From assembly GCA_011032825.1 (NCBI GenBank), contig JAADJZ010000024.1, positions 310,001-374,000 on the forward strand: a stretch of DNA of 64,000 nt, in the 5' to 3' direction. The notes beneath the pieces were generated by a model, which saw nothing but the letters and a program-made list of their open reading frames with translations, searched no databases and was not told the DNA's origin. This DNA is from Massariosphaeria phaeospora (Eukaryota; Ascomycota; Dothideomycetes; Pleosporales). Shown here one piece after another: positions 24,983-35,749 of the stretch. Made by a program: the position numbers and the translations under genes. Position 1 is the stretch's first letter, and each line of letters starts with the position of its first letter.

Positions 24983-25649
24983 GACAGCTAGGCGCAAAGC
25001 GGGGCGGCTGACTGTGGCGGTGGAGGAGGTGGAGGAGGTGGGTGAGGTGGGTGAGGTGACGGACGCGCAGGAGGAGGTCTAGGTTGGCCGGATCCACGGC
25101 GCTCACGGGGTAACACTTCCAAAGTTTGGGCGCACCTGGCGACCAGCAACGGCGAAAACGTGTGCGGTCGCTCAGTCAGGCCTGCACGAAGTGCCGCGCC
25201 GCGAATTGGGGGGGTGATAGGGCCCGGAACCGCGATGTCGTCTCGATATGGGGGTGGTGAGGAGGCTTGGGAAGGGAAGCATCTGAGGTAAACAACCCGC
25301 TAGTCAGCCCAGCCAATTAGGCTATTCCTGATCCGCGTGTGTCACCACCCTCGCATTCCGCCCTGTGCACGAAATTATATCACTCAGAGTAGTATCTCGT
25401 GAGGCAGGCAACAGGCGTAGTGATGCGAATCTGCGCGGCCGTGTTCCATTCAACCATGTGTAGAGCACTCTAGCGTGCCCACGACTGGCGCCGAGCACTG
25501 CAGCTCATCTATCCTACAGCTAAGGCAACCAAAGCCACATTACAAGTTATCGCTACCTATGTACATGATTGTGTTATCGATGATCGCGCACTGCACAGTG
25601 CAGGCCGATTTAGATCGAGTTGTACTGCATCCTTCAGTGGTTACCTAGG
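24983..25649. other. Intergenic between two minus-strand genes
   Basis: About 670 bases. A GGAGG-rich stretch (25018-25080) lies directly upstream of the methyltransferase start. The rest should hold its promoter and the 3' untranslated region of the palmitoyltransferase gene. No open frame of note. Confidence 0.4.
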
Positions 25650-27749
25650 CTATGAACTAGGCAGACTTTGCGCACCCACATGCTGCATTTCAACACCACC
25701 GCCTTGCTGCTCCGTCGTTAGAGGAGCCGTCCGCTTTCCCTTCCGAGGTGCAAACCTCTGGTCTCCCTCCTCGTACTTGTGTTTGAAGTGGAGATAGGTA
25801 GGTGGCCGGGGCCGCTGCAGGACCGCAATCCAATTTTTCAGTATCGAGCCCTGCGTGAAAGGCCTGTGTCGGTCTTTCTTCAGAAACTTGTGTGAGTTTA
25901 GATATTCCCGTGTCGTCTCCCCGCGGGCCATGAGGAACAAATGATACACGCCCAAACTCAGTGGATAGGGGGAAAAGATGACCGCATAGATGCACATGGC
26001 GAAAGGGATACGCCACCGACTGATGGCATCTCCGAAACTCGTGTTGTTTTGCGCCCGCCACTTTAGAATATGGACGAGACTAGCTGCGAGGAGAAGGCAG
26101 CCTAGCAGAGTACATGACGTTACGAAGACGAAGAAGTAGCGGTAGTTGCGCCGCCCCATGCAGTTGTTGAGCCACAGACAATGATGGTCCTGTGTTTCGA
26201 TGCAGTTGTCGCATACACGACAGTGGTGAGCCCGTGGAGGACGCCAGATATTACAGCTTTTGCAGTACTTGGTCGGCACCTCCATGGCTGCATTAGCAGC
26301 GGTCGCTGAGACGACCATGGTCCACTCTGTAGTGGGTGGACCGACGTTGAGAGGATCTTCATTAGGATTAGAGGGAGCAAAGGGATGCAAGTTGCGGGGA
26401 AGAATCTGAGAAGTCAGTCGATGCATGCCAGTACTAGTGGAGATACTTACGCCCGGGTCACTTGTAGAGGCGTGAATGAATGACGAAATACAGATTATGA
26501 ACAAGTAGCCAAAGCAAACAGGTATCGCTGGAGAAACGTGCAGCCATAGCCATGGCGCGCTGTGGTCGTTAGCTATGCTTTAAATGAGGTGTTTTGATGG
26601 CGAGACTCACGAAAAGCCAAAGAAAAGGGCCGCCGGGAGCACAACCATGACGCCAGTCGCAACGTTCACGGGCTTATCACGGGTATTCTGAAGTCGCCCT
26701 CCCAGCCAGAACACAGTGTTGCCTTCGAAGTATTGGTAGTTTTTCCCCAGTTCCTTCTTCACAATCTCTTTTGCGACTTCTTTTCGCGTCAGGCGTGGCG
26801 ACGATTCAGCCGATGTAAGCTTCTCATGTCCTGGCTGAGGCCGCATCTGCGAAGATCTGCCCTCGCGGCTGGGTATAATGAAACTCGATTTGAATGAGCG
26901 AGGAGATTTACCTGGCGTCGGAAGCTTCCCAGAGTCCCCCTTGTGCGCCGTGGAGAGATCCAGATGCTGGGGTTTCTTCGGCCGTTGCAGTGGCGCCGTG
27001 CTCTCGCCGCGGCTGCGCACCGTCTCGGCCCCCGTGGGCGTCGTATTGGCAGTGGTTCGGTCTGGCATGTCTCGGTCGGTGACATCGGTGCCGCGCGAGG
27101 GTGGAGACTGAGGATTGTTGTCCAGATCGTGGTGGAGACCAGGCACAGGCGGGCTTTTGATGGTTTTGGTCGAGCCGGTGCTTTGGCGATACGGATTGCC
27201 GCCAACGTCGGTGGTGCCTTCCGAGTAGAGCGAGGCATGGCCGAGGAGAGAGGTCGGGCGCTGGTTGCGTTGTTGCTGCAGCCGCTGCGAGCTCATCGGC
27301 CGGAAGAAGCCATGAGCGCCAGGCAACGGGACGTGGGTCCTGCTGGCAGACGTCGTCGGCCGGCTCTGCGTCCCCCCCATGCTGCCAGCCACACTCGACG
27401 TGACACCGCTGTGCACTGCTCCTCCGCGCCGTGAAGGCGGGGCCTGCGACCATCTCCGCTGGTTGCCTCCGCCGCCAGAATGGGCTGTCGCGATGGACGA
27501 GGGCCGCGAGGGGGGAAGGCCCGGCTCGCCCGCGGGTCCTGTCATGCCCGCAATGCGGCTGCCCGTGGAGAGTCTGTTCTGCGATTGCGATTGCGGTTGC
27601 GGGTGTGATTGCGAGGGCGATTGCGACTGTGCTTGTGCGTGTGCTGGTTGCGCTCCGGCCAGGGGCGATTCAGCGTCGCCGTCGTAGGGCTGGGCCTCGG
27701 GGGTCGCCATATTAGTAGGCGCAGGCGAATCGGGCGTGCCCGTCGTCAT
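25650..27749 (-). CDS. ERF2: Palmitoyltransferase Erf2 (DHHC type)
   Basis: Encodes 667 residues in exons 27749-26611, 26559-26451 and 26405-25650. A long disordered N-terminus (about 340 residues, with Gln/Ser/Pro repeats near 35-55) precedes two membrane helices. Next come the DHHC cysteine-rich domain (KYCKSCNIWRPPRAHHC...CIETQDHHCLWLNNCMGRRNYRYF, catalytic DHHC at 489-492) and two further helices. The Erf2-specific motif TTREYLNSHKFLKKDRHRPF follows. The enzyme S-palmitoylates Ras at the endoplasmic reticulum with its partner Erf4/Shr5. Introns are 51 and 45 nt. The N-terminal extension is much longer than in yeast but common in filamentous fungi. Confidence 0.95.
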
Positions 27750-28287
27750 TGCGGCCGCGCGAGTGAGGCAAAGGACGTCTCGAAAAAACAGATCACAGCC
27801 AACTGCATGTCATCGGGTTGGGAACGGATGCGCCAGAGCGTTTCGAGAGAGTGGCAAAGTGCTAACTCTAGATGGAGGTGGAAGTGAAGCGTGCGCGAAA
27901 AGCAACCCTGGGTTACGCAGCACGAGGTTGATCGAACCGAATAGTACACTTGGGATCAAAGGAATGGGAGAAGGCCGCACAAATGGCAGCGAGGTTGGTC
28001 AGCGCGAGACGACGCCTGAGCAGGCTCGACGAGACAGCGCCCGTGGCAGGTCTTGGGGGAGATTAGTTGTTGCTGGTAAAAGGGGCCGTCTGTGATGCGT
28101 CCGGGCTGGCTGCAAGGTCCCACTGCGCACGAACAGTGCCTAGCCGTTCGCAGCCTCGCCGTGTGACTAAGCGAGCGCTCAACTCATGCGACATCGAACC
28201 ACTGCTGAGACCGGCAGCAATCACGGAGCTCCCCCTCCACCACCATCTGCCCGCCGCCACCCCCGACACCCTTCAATTGCACCCACC
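27750..28287. promoter_or_regulatory. Divergent promoter region ERF2 / mitochondrial protein
   Basis: 538 bases separate two divergent start codons. No TATA box is evident on either side. A CT-rich stretch lies just before the plus-strand ATG at 28288. Shared regulation is possible but not shown. Confidence 0.4.
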
Positions 28288-28978
28288 ATGTCGTCCATAC
28301 TCCGACGCACCGCCTTCCGCGCTGCTGCCCCGCGCCTGCGGGCGACGGCAGTCCCTCGCCGGTTCGCCGTGACGACGCCCACGGACGAGCGGTCGATCAA
28401 GACGGACAGCGAAGAGAGGCAGGCCAGCAAGGACGCCATCAAGGCCGGTGCCAGGCGGGATCCCGAGCTCTACGTATGTCCAAGAAGCAGTCTCCGCGCA
28501 ACACGGGCGGCTGGACGCTGATGCGGCGTGTACAGGTCTTGCTCGTCATCATGAGCGGAATCTTCGGCGTTGCAGGCTGGCATTTCTGTAAGGACGCCCA
28601 CCGCCCCCATATGGAACGTCGTCTTGGATAAGAAAACGACGGGAAACCAGAAAGAGCATTTTTACTCACTATACGCAGCGCGGAACCCCACCAGCTCTGG
28701 CTCTGAGCAAAGCGTCGCGCAAGCGCACAACAGCGAACCATGGAAGGAGGGCGGCGGCGAGGGCAAATACCAATACCACCCCGGCGGCGACCCGAATGCG
28801 CCGAAGAAGGACGCTCCTTCAGCCCTGAACGTGGTCATCATCCCGAACGTGACCCTGCCGAAGGTATGTTCGATATCCACACGCCAAGACATTGGCAGCG
28901 TCATAAGATCGGACTGCGACTGACTTCGGCCAGCATCTCCACGACACCTACAACAAGTACGGCAAGGACGGCTTCTAA
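28288..28978 (+). CDS. Small mitochondrial inner-membrane protein, uncharacterised
   Basis: Encodes 155 residues in exons 28288-28473, 28536-28587, 28679-28863 and 28934-28978. The N-terminus is Arg/Ala-rich without acids (LRRTAFRAAAPRLRATAVPRR), a typical mitochondrial targeting sequence. One membrane helix follows at about residues 62-80 (YVLLVIMSGIFGVAGWHF). The rest is a soluble part with the patterns SEPWKEGGGEGKYQYHPGGDPNAPKKD and LPKHLHDTYNKYGKDGF. I recall close relatives across filamentous ascomycetes, so it looks like a conserved fungal protein, perhaps a small respiratory or carrier-complex subunit, but I do not recognise the function. Confidence 0.8.
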
Positions 28979-29364
28979 AAACTGCAAGCGAATAGCATCG
29001 GTTTCCTTGTGTCCCGACAGAAAGTGCACTCCTTTCCTTAACTGCGATGGCTACGCAAGCCCTGTAGATAAAGCTCAAACCCGGCTGTACCGACTAGATC
29101 AATTGGTAGATCTCTAGTCTATTTCATTACATTACTGATTAGACAGTGCTATTGTGGGAACGCGTCGGTCCTCCCACCGTAATCCTCCTCACTCTACCCT
29201 TTATCCGAATATGGATTCTTGCCGTTGCGGATTCCCTTATGATGTACCAGAATAAGGTGTCTACCTTCTGATCATGGCCATTCCGTTTTTATCTTTGTCC
29301 CCCCTTCTTGTTTGTCCGTCACAGCATACAGCCTCACTCAAAATCTTCCCACTACTTCCACTCT
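28979..29364. other. Short convergent intergenic region
   Basis: 386 bases between converging genes. No gene is seen; it should hold two 3' untranslated regions. Confidence 0.4.
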
Positions 29365-29991
29365 CTAACTCCACCCCACCACGCCCCCAACCAAAACCCC
29401 AACTCCCCAAACCCACACCGGTCCACTAACGCCCCCTCCCCTCGCCGCCACCGCCGTCCCAGTAAACAACGGCTCGCTCCGCCCCGTCGTCGTCGAAGGC
29501 GTCTGCGTCTGCTGCCCCGCCAAACTCGTCGTCGTCGTCATCGACGCACCATCCGTCGTCCTCGACACCACCGACAATCCATCCGTAACCACCGTCACCG
29601 CCACACTCCCCGTGCTCGTGCTCGCACCGGTCTCACACGACAGCGTCGGCGAGTGGTACAATGTGCCATTTTGATGTTCGCTCGGCGCGATGTGCACACT
29701 TGGGAGACGAATGGTGGAGGTGGAGGTGGTGGACGGTCGTGAGGGGGCGTGCGGGTGGGGATGGAGGTGGCAGGAGCAGTTGGAGAGGGGGTAGTTTGGT
29801 GGTGGTATTGGTATTGGTATTGGTGTTGGGTATGGGTGTGAAGAGTAGGCATTCGGTGTTATTGCGTGTGCGTAATTGAGGGTATGTGAGTAATGCGATG
29901 GCAGCGCGGAAAAATGTGGTGATGGTGTCGCGGATGCGATGCCCAGCAGGAAGAACAACGCAGAAGTATGTAGTAGTGTGCATGGAGCCAT
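29365..29991 (-). CDS. Ser/Thr-rich secreted protein with GPI-anchor signal
   Basis: Encodes 208 residues without introns. I chose the ATG at 29991 because the following residues form a signal peptide (APCTLLHTSALFFLLGIASA); an in-frame ATG 33 bases upstream would bury it. The mature part has His/Pro-rich segments, an IPIPIPPP run, then a Thr/Ser-rich region. A small-residue site is followed by a hydrophobic C-terminus (GPVWVWGVGVLVGGVVGWS), as in GPI-anchored wall proteins. The opposite strand is also open (29308-29742), but it is Arg/Pro-rich low complexity and is taken as a shadow. The specific role is unknown. Confidence 0.65.
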   Translation of the reverse strand: MAPCTLLHTSALFFLLGIASATPSPHFSALPSHYSHTLNYAHAITPNAYSSHPYPTPIPIPIPPPNYPLSNCSCHLHPHPHAPSRPSTTSTSTIRLPSVHIAPSEHQNGTLYHSPTLSCETGASTSTGSVAVTVVTDGLSVVSRTTDGASMTTTTSLAGQQTQTPSTTTGRSEPLFTGTAVAARGGGVSGPVWVWGVGVLVGGVVGWS

Positions 29992-31252
29992 GGCGAAGGC
30001 CAGTCCAAAGTCGAATTGAGTCAACAGCGTTGGAGGTAGGTAGGTAGATGGTGGCAGTTCGGTTCGGTTCGGGATGAGGGAGATGGATAGATAGGTAGGT
30101 ACTAGGTAGATCGGTTATAGTAATCAGTCAGGTCGTTCACTCAGTCAATTGATCTTTGGATCGAAGAACGAATGGAAGTCCAAGTATGTAGAGCTAGCTA
30201 GCTACTGGTTATATGCACACTACACTCGTACCCGCCTTCTTCTTCTTTCCCTCATCCCAAAAATAAGCACCGCGTAATCATCGCCGTACACCATCGGATG
30301 CGCATCTCTTATTTTCCGATCTGAGGGCGGAGGCGGAGGCTGAGCGAGGAGGCTGAGCATGCTGTTTTTGGCGGGTGGGGGGTACGAACCGAACCGAACC
30401 GCAGCCCGCACGAACGAACACGAGGTCAGTGCTGCGTTCCAGGGTTTTCACTCTCAGGCTCAGCCTACAAGACAGACAGACGGTGGGGTAAATAGGTAAA
30501 CGTCTATGGAAAACGCATGTATCAGAAACACGCTGGAGTCGCTAGCATGGCGACAGAGCGGCGAGAAAAAAACATGTCCTCGGTCTTATAGGGGAAAGGC
30601 GGAGGAAGGAATCCCATGACTTCATGAACTTATGAATGAATGATTGGAATAGTTGAATCGAGTCGCAGTGAATCAACAAGGAAATGAAAAGCCAGTCGTA
30701 CATGCGCGCATCACAAGAAAACTCGCCGCAGGAAACCTCGAAAAAGGGTAGTTTGTCGCATGTATTGCAATTGGGGTGCGCGCTATCAATCAATCAATAA
30801 CCTCATTCCCCCTCAACTCTGGACGAGTGCAGCACATCGCATCGCAGCGCATCGCATTGCATCCATCCCATCTCATCTCATCTCTCGCCCTGACTAACTT
30901 CGCCCTCCCACCTCCTCCTCCCATCAGGAACAGCACACACCGCAGCGCAACCCCCTCAAACCCGCCCAATACGTAGCCGCAGCCTACAGACCTCCCATGC
31001 CCCACCCACCCCCCAAAGTAAAAACAAAACCAGAACATGAATACAAGAAGAAGAAGAAGAAGAGCAACGACAGCAGAGAAACGTAAATAGGGGGGGGGAA
31101 GGGGGTATCCAGGATATATTCGCTGGTGCGCAAAAGCAGGCAGAAACAAGCGGGGATGAGAGAGAGATGATGACGAAAGGAAAAGAAAACTAATGAGAGT
31201 TAGAAAGACGTCAAGCAGTGAAAAAATGTTACTCGACGGCCAATTACCCGCC
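29992..31252. other. Intergenic, simple repeats, no gene recognised
   Basis: About 1.3 kb. It contains GGTAGGTAG runs (30034-30104), a CGCATCGCAGCGCATCGCAT run near 30838-30862 and an AAGAAGAAGAAG run near 31046-31062. The frame at 30790-31365 (-) is low-complexity and overlaps the RhoGAP 3' end; it is not accepted as a gene. Confidence 0.4.
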
Positions 31253-31430
31253 TCACTCAACGACGTTCCACGGTTTGCGCCGCAGAGAAGCGTCATACGC
31301 CTGCAGCGCCGGGGAATACACTGCCTCCCCCGAAGTGGCGTTGTACTCTGGCGACGCGCGCCCACTCTCCGATTCCGGTTTGGATTCAGCCTGTACCTCG
31401 GGCGGATCGGGCGCGCTCTCTACCACGAGG
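31253..31430 (-). pseudogene. Orphaned last exon of the RhoGAP gene
   Basis: An open 58-codon stretch ends with YDASLRRKPWNVVE and TGA at 31253. It has an intact acceptor (CTCGTGTAG at 31431-31439, with CTGAT-type branch) and the right phase to continue the RhoGAP frame (GA|C gives Asp). The matching donor at 31493-31498 reads TTAAGT instead of GTAAGT, and the retained bases create a TAA stop. It would be coding only if the donor were functional. Alternatives are a base-call error or use of a non-canonical site. Confidence 0.5.
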
Positions 31431-31494
31431 CTACACGAGTATCAGCACGCCACATCAAACAAGAGACTTAAAAACGATGGGTTCCGAGGAAAAC

Positions 31495-33785
31495 TTAATC
31501 TTCGTCAAAGATCTCGAAGGCGTTGTCGAGGATGGTGACGACGACTCGAGCCTGCAGGCCCGCGTCGGCCATGTTGTTGCCCTGGTGGGGACCCATGACG
31601 GATGGTCTGGGAATATGTTAGTTGCTGTTCGAGTGGGCACGGAAAGGGGTTACGTACGCCCAACAGATGCCCAGGTTAGCAGTGCTCATGCGGTTGACCT
31701 CGGCCGACTGGTTCACGCGATGCAGGTGGAGCACGAGTGCCCGCAGAGTCGCATAGTTCGGATCGGGTAGAGCGTTGATCAACGCGTGCATAGAGTCTCG
31801 GCGCACTGTCTCGTCGTCAATGCGTGCTGCCTCGATGAACTTGGTGTAGAACTCCAGCGTCAGAAGGGGATCTGGCAGCTCGCGGAAGAATTGCTTCAAC
31901 AGTCCGGCAACACTATTGACGTCATGTTGGAAAGCTTCGGGATTGCGGAAGTCGACCTGTGTCGCGTCTATAATGCGTCAGTAAGAACATGCGATATGGA
32001 CATTTGGGATGCATACTGCTATCAAAGATGGCCTTCATGGCCTGGATGTGAGACGAGGTACCCGGGATGCGATATATGCCTTCAGTCTCCAACCCGAACA
32101 GGTCGACCGCCTGGATACATTGGTATACAACTACCGGGACTGGTGACCCGTCCCTCTGAAACAGATCATCTAGGGTTACTCCAAAGACTGGTTTAACAGG
32201 AGGCGCCGAGGAGCCGTGGTGAACGACACCACTTGTTTGCGACACTGGGGCTTGCGGAGGAATCCTGGACTGATAATCTGTCTGAGGATAAGGGTTCTGA
32301 GCGGCCGGCGGGTATGCAGAGGCACCTTGATACTGGGATTTTTCAGGTGAGTATTGCTGTGCTTGTTGTGGCTGTTGTTGTGACTGCGGATGACCTTGGT
32401 TGTAAGTCATATAACTTGGCTGCTGAACAGGCTCGGACTGTGGCGGGGGTTGATACTGCGCAGGAGACTGGTTTGATTCGGCTTGAGGCTGGGTAGAGAA
32501 TGAGGATGCATGCTGAGCCGATGACATCTGCAGAGAGGTTCGTCGAGCAGCACTCGTCACACTAGTCGGCGTGGGCCGTGGCTGGTTCGGCGCAAGTGTT
32601 GGATGCTTCACGTACTGTATTTCGTTGTTGGCTGTTGAGACCTTGGATGCCTGCTTGAGAACGTAGTCGTCAAAGTCCTTGTCGTTGTTGATCTTGTAGA
32701 TTAGCTGGTTTATACTCGGCGGTACCTGAGCGCTGCTGCCACCAAGAGGCTGAGGGCTCACAACCTGGCCATTGTTGAAGACCAACTTCTCGTTGAACGA
32801 AGCTGTAAGAGTAAGCTACTGCTGATAGAAATTTGTGCGCTCAGCTTACCGTATTTCTGCATTTCCATAGTCAGGGCCGCATCAGTCTCCTTGATGAGAT
32901 CGACCATTGCAGCAACAGCCTGAGGGCGCGTAGTGGCCACCAGCTCCTTACGATACGCCTGTGCGGTTTGCACCTTGGCGGCATAGTCCTGATCGGCGGC
33001 CTGGACCTTGCGCTGCAGGTCTTCTTCATGCTGCGCAGCCGACTTGGGCCCCTTCAGCCCAAACTTCCTGCCTGCGCCTGTGTCGCCCGTCTTAGCGCGG
33101 TCGAGGTCCTCGGCCAGCTGGTCGTACTTGGCCTTTGCCTTCTCGACCAGTCTCTCAGCGTCCTGCACCTTGGCTTCAGCAGTGAGGCCCTGCTGCTTCC
33201 ACGTCTTGCGGCTGCCGTCCATCTTGGTCGCGAGCTGTAGCAGGTTCTCGTGCATGGCGTGCAGGGCAAGCCCGAACTGGGTGCCGTTGTCGGCGATGCG
33301 CTCGTTGGCGTGCATGACGTGCTCGAACTGGGTCTGGTAGCTCTCGTGGCGGCCCTCGGGCTTGCGGACCACGTCGAGTGAGTGGCGGCTGAGCTTCTTC
33401 ATGCTGTTGGCGTGCTCTTCCTCCATGGCCCCACGGCGCTTTAGGAAGCCCGCAAAGTCCTGCGCGTAACCTGTTAGTGACAGTGCAGCAGCAGAGGGGG
33501 AGGGTGACTGACTCTCGCGCTGGCAACGCTAGCTTTTAGGCGGTTGAGCAGCGTGTTGACGCCGATATCAGAGTGCAGCACATCGTGGACTTTCTGCTGG
33601 AGCTGTGGATCGGTGCCGTCGTGCCTGGGGGCGTCGGGCGACTGGGCTGCCGGCGCGTGCGCATGATCCACGGCTGTTATCGTGCTCTCCGTGTAGCCGT
33701 CCGCATTGACTGTCGGAGAGGAGTTGTTGAAGTCGGGGTTGAAGCTGTCGGTGCTTGTCACCGGCGGCAGACTGGGCGCAGCCAT
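31495..33785 (-). CDS. RGD1: F-BAR and RhoGAP domain protein, RGD1-like
   Basis: Encodes 696 residues as read in exons 33785-33513, 33459-32850, 32802-32017, 31967-31658 and 31606-31495. The F-BAR (FCH) region spans about 60-300 (DFAGFLKRRGAMEEEHANSM and long charged helices). A Gln/Pro-rich linker follows. The RhoGAP domain begins around FGVTLDDLFQRDGSPVPVVV and contains the arginine-finger motif GLETEGIYRIPGTSS, then VAGLLKQFFRELPDPLL and NLGICWAPSVMG. It should bind curved plasma membrane and stimulate GTP hydrolysis by Rho3/Rho4-type GTPases during polarised growth. The reading stops at EIFDED because the next donor is altered (see the orphaned exon), so the C-terminus is about 60 residues shorter than the ancestral form. 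Confidence 0.92.
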
Positions 33786-34188
33786 TGCGGCCGAGTGACG
33801 AGCCGGGGAGCTGTTTATGATAGTTGTGGTAGGGTGCGGAATAGAGGCTCCGAAGCTGTGGTGTGCAATAAAGCGGTAATGGCGACGGGTGCGCAGCTAC
33901 GGTCGACGTGGTTTGGGGGAGTGGTTGGAGTGATGCGCGTCACGGCGGGCGGAGTCGTCTGCCAAACGTCGTGGAGGCAAGCTCCGGGGCCGTTTTATTT
34001 CCCTAAGCTCGGACCCTTGTGCATCGCCGTTGCCCTAACATACCTTCCAGCGAGCAAGCTACGTAGATGCCATACATGCTATACACCTTGTAGTCTCCAA
34101 TTCACATCTCTCTCTCTCTCGCCACCCAAGCGTACGCTCCGTCTACCCTATCTGCACCTCCAGACATCACCACACTCGAATCGCAGCA
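33786..34188. promoter_or_regulatory. Divergent promoter RGD1 / oxidase-fold protein
   Basis: 403 bases between two divergent start codons. A CTCTCTCTCTCT tract (about 34108-34121) lies 70 bases before the plus-strand ATG, typical of a pyrimidine-rich fungal start zone. No TATA box stands out. Confidence 0.4.
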
Positions 34189-35187
34189 ATGGCATCTGGC
34201 AGCCCCGCCACTACGTCACCATCAGCTTCGCACGGTCTCCCCGATGAGGTTGTAACATGTCTGCAGAACGCGCGATTTGTGAGTACTTTTCTCTAACATC
34301 TTATCCATACCTGCCTCAAGTCCGTACCCAAGCCTGAATTTGATATCTTCCCTCCATCATTTCGTTATGATCACGCCCGAACATTCGAACATGCCCATAC
34401 AATCTCTATTCCAAAGTCCACTCATTACAAAAACACACCAACCAGCTAACCTCCCCCCTCCCCCCTACAGCTCCACCTCGCCACCTCCTCCTCCAACACC
34501 CCCCACGTCTCCCTCATGAACTACACCTACCTGCCCTCCACACCCTACACCCCCACCACCCCCACCATAATCATGACCACCCCCCCCTCATCCCGCAAAA
34601 CCGCCAACCTCGCCACCAACCCACTCGTCTCGCTGCTGGTCCACGACTGGGTCTCGCACCGCCCGCCCACGCTCTCCCAGACGCAGTCCACCACAAACGC
34701 GAACCGTTCCCCCTCGCCATCACCCGCGCGCCCCACCCCCCGCTCCGGCTCCCTCGCCGAACTCCTCCTAGGCATGAACACCGCATCCCTATCCCGCATC
34801 AGCGCAACCATCAACGGCGAAGCCTCGCTCGTGGCTGCGGGGTCGGAGCAGGAGCGGTGGTACAAGGCGCAGCATCTGGCGAATAATACGTTTGAGGCGA
34901 GCGGTAGCGGCGGTAGCGGCGGCGGTGGTGGCGGTGGTGGTGGTGGTTCTGGTAGGGACGAAGGGATACCAGGAGGTCTATGGGGCGGCGGCGGCCTGGA
35001 GCGCCACGACGACGAGGACACGCGGGAGGGCGACGGCGGCACCAAGTGCTATGTTGAGGGCGAGGAGGTGCGGGTTGTGGTGGTGAAGATTAGGGATGGG
35101 CGGATTGCGGATTGGAAGGGGCAGGTGAGGGATTGGGTGATACGGGAGCCCCAGGGGGGTGCGGTGGCTGTGAATGGGGTTCGGTGA
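34189..35187 (+). CDS. Pyridoxamine 5'-phosphate oxidase-fold (FMN-binding) protein
   Basis: Encodes 268 residues in exons 34189-34278 and 34471-35187 (192-nt intron). The start LPDEVVTCLQNARFLHLATSSSNTPHVSLMNYTYL and the strand KTANLATNPLVSLLVHDW match the split-barrel flavin-binding fold of fungal PPOX-family proteins. It continues with GMNTASLSRISATINGEASLV and, after an insert, GTKCYVEGEEVRVVVVKIRDGRIADWKG. Two inserts break the fold: a Ser/Thr/Pro stretch after the first strands, and a Gly/Ser linker of about 30 residues with a 10-Gly run encoded by GGT/GGC repeats. The substrate is unknown; family members range from oxidases to flavin storage proteins. Confidence 0.82.
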
Positions 35188-35277
35188 GATGAGATGGGGG
35201 TTCACAGTTTGACGCAGCGCAGATAGAGAGGGAGGGTTACCAGGTCTTCTTCTTCAGACGTGCTTTCGGTGTTTGAC

Positions 35278-35310
<33 letters not shown>
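35278..35310 (+). repeat. (TAG)11 microsatellite
   Basis: Eleven perfect TAG units about 90 bases after the stop codon of the oxidase-fold gene, in the convergent interval with MED12 (35188-35749), which otherwise shows nothing but CT- and A-rich DNA. It is likely polymorphic between strains. Confidence 0.95.
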
Positions 35311-35749
35311 CGAAACGACAGCATACCACAATGATTGGATTTCTACCCCCTTTCTCTCTAACCCAGCTCCCAGCTCCCCTCTTCCCTCATCGTCTCCGTG
35401 CCCACCCACACACAGAACACCCCCATGGGACGACACCCGAACCTTCTTCTTCTTCCATACTACTAGACGACAACAACAACAACACCACGTATGCCCTATG
35501 GTAAACAACAACCAAACGCCACGCTAAATGCATACAAAAAAAAACCAAGAAACGCTTCATAAGAAATGTAGTGAAACCAAACACCAAAAAAATACCAACA
35601 ACGAGAGCGACCATTACGGCCCATTGGAATAAGAGGAGTAAACGCGAAGCTGTCAATCATCATCTCCGACGCGCGGCCTCGCCTACACCGAATTGCCCCA
35701 TGTTGAAAAAGGGGCTACAGTACTCAACAGGCGATAACTTCTTCACACC

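Noticed and set aside
24982..24997. Upstream TTG start for the ASH1-like protein
   Set aside because: Nuclear fungal genes start at ATG; the ATG at 24982 is in frame and well placed.
29308..29742. Arg/Pro-rich plus-strand frame
   Set aside because: Opposite of the GPI-type protein, which has a signal peptide and anchor signal; the plus frame has no such features.
30790..31365. 191-codon minus-strand frame with hydrophobic run
   Set aside because: It overlaps simple repeats and the orphaned RhoGAP exon in another phase; no conserved motif.
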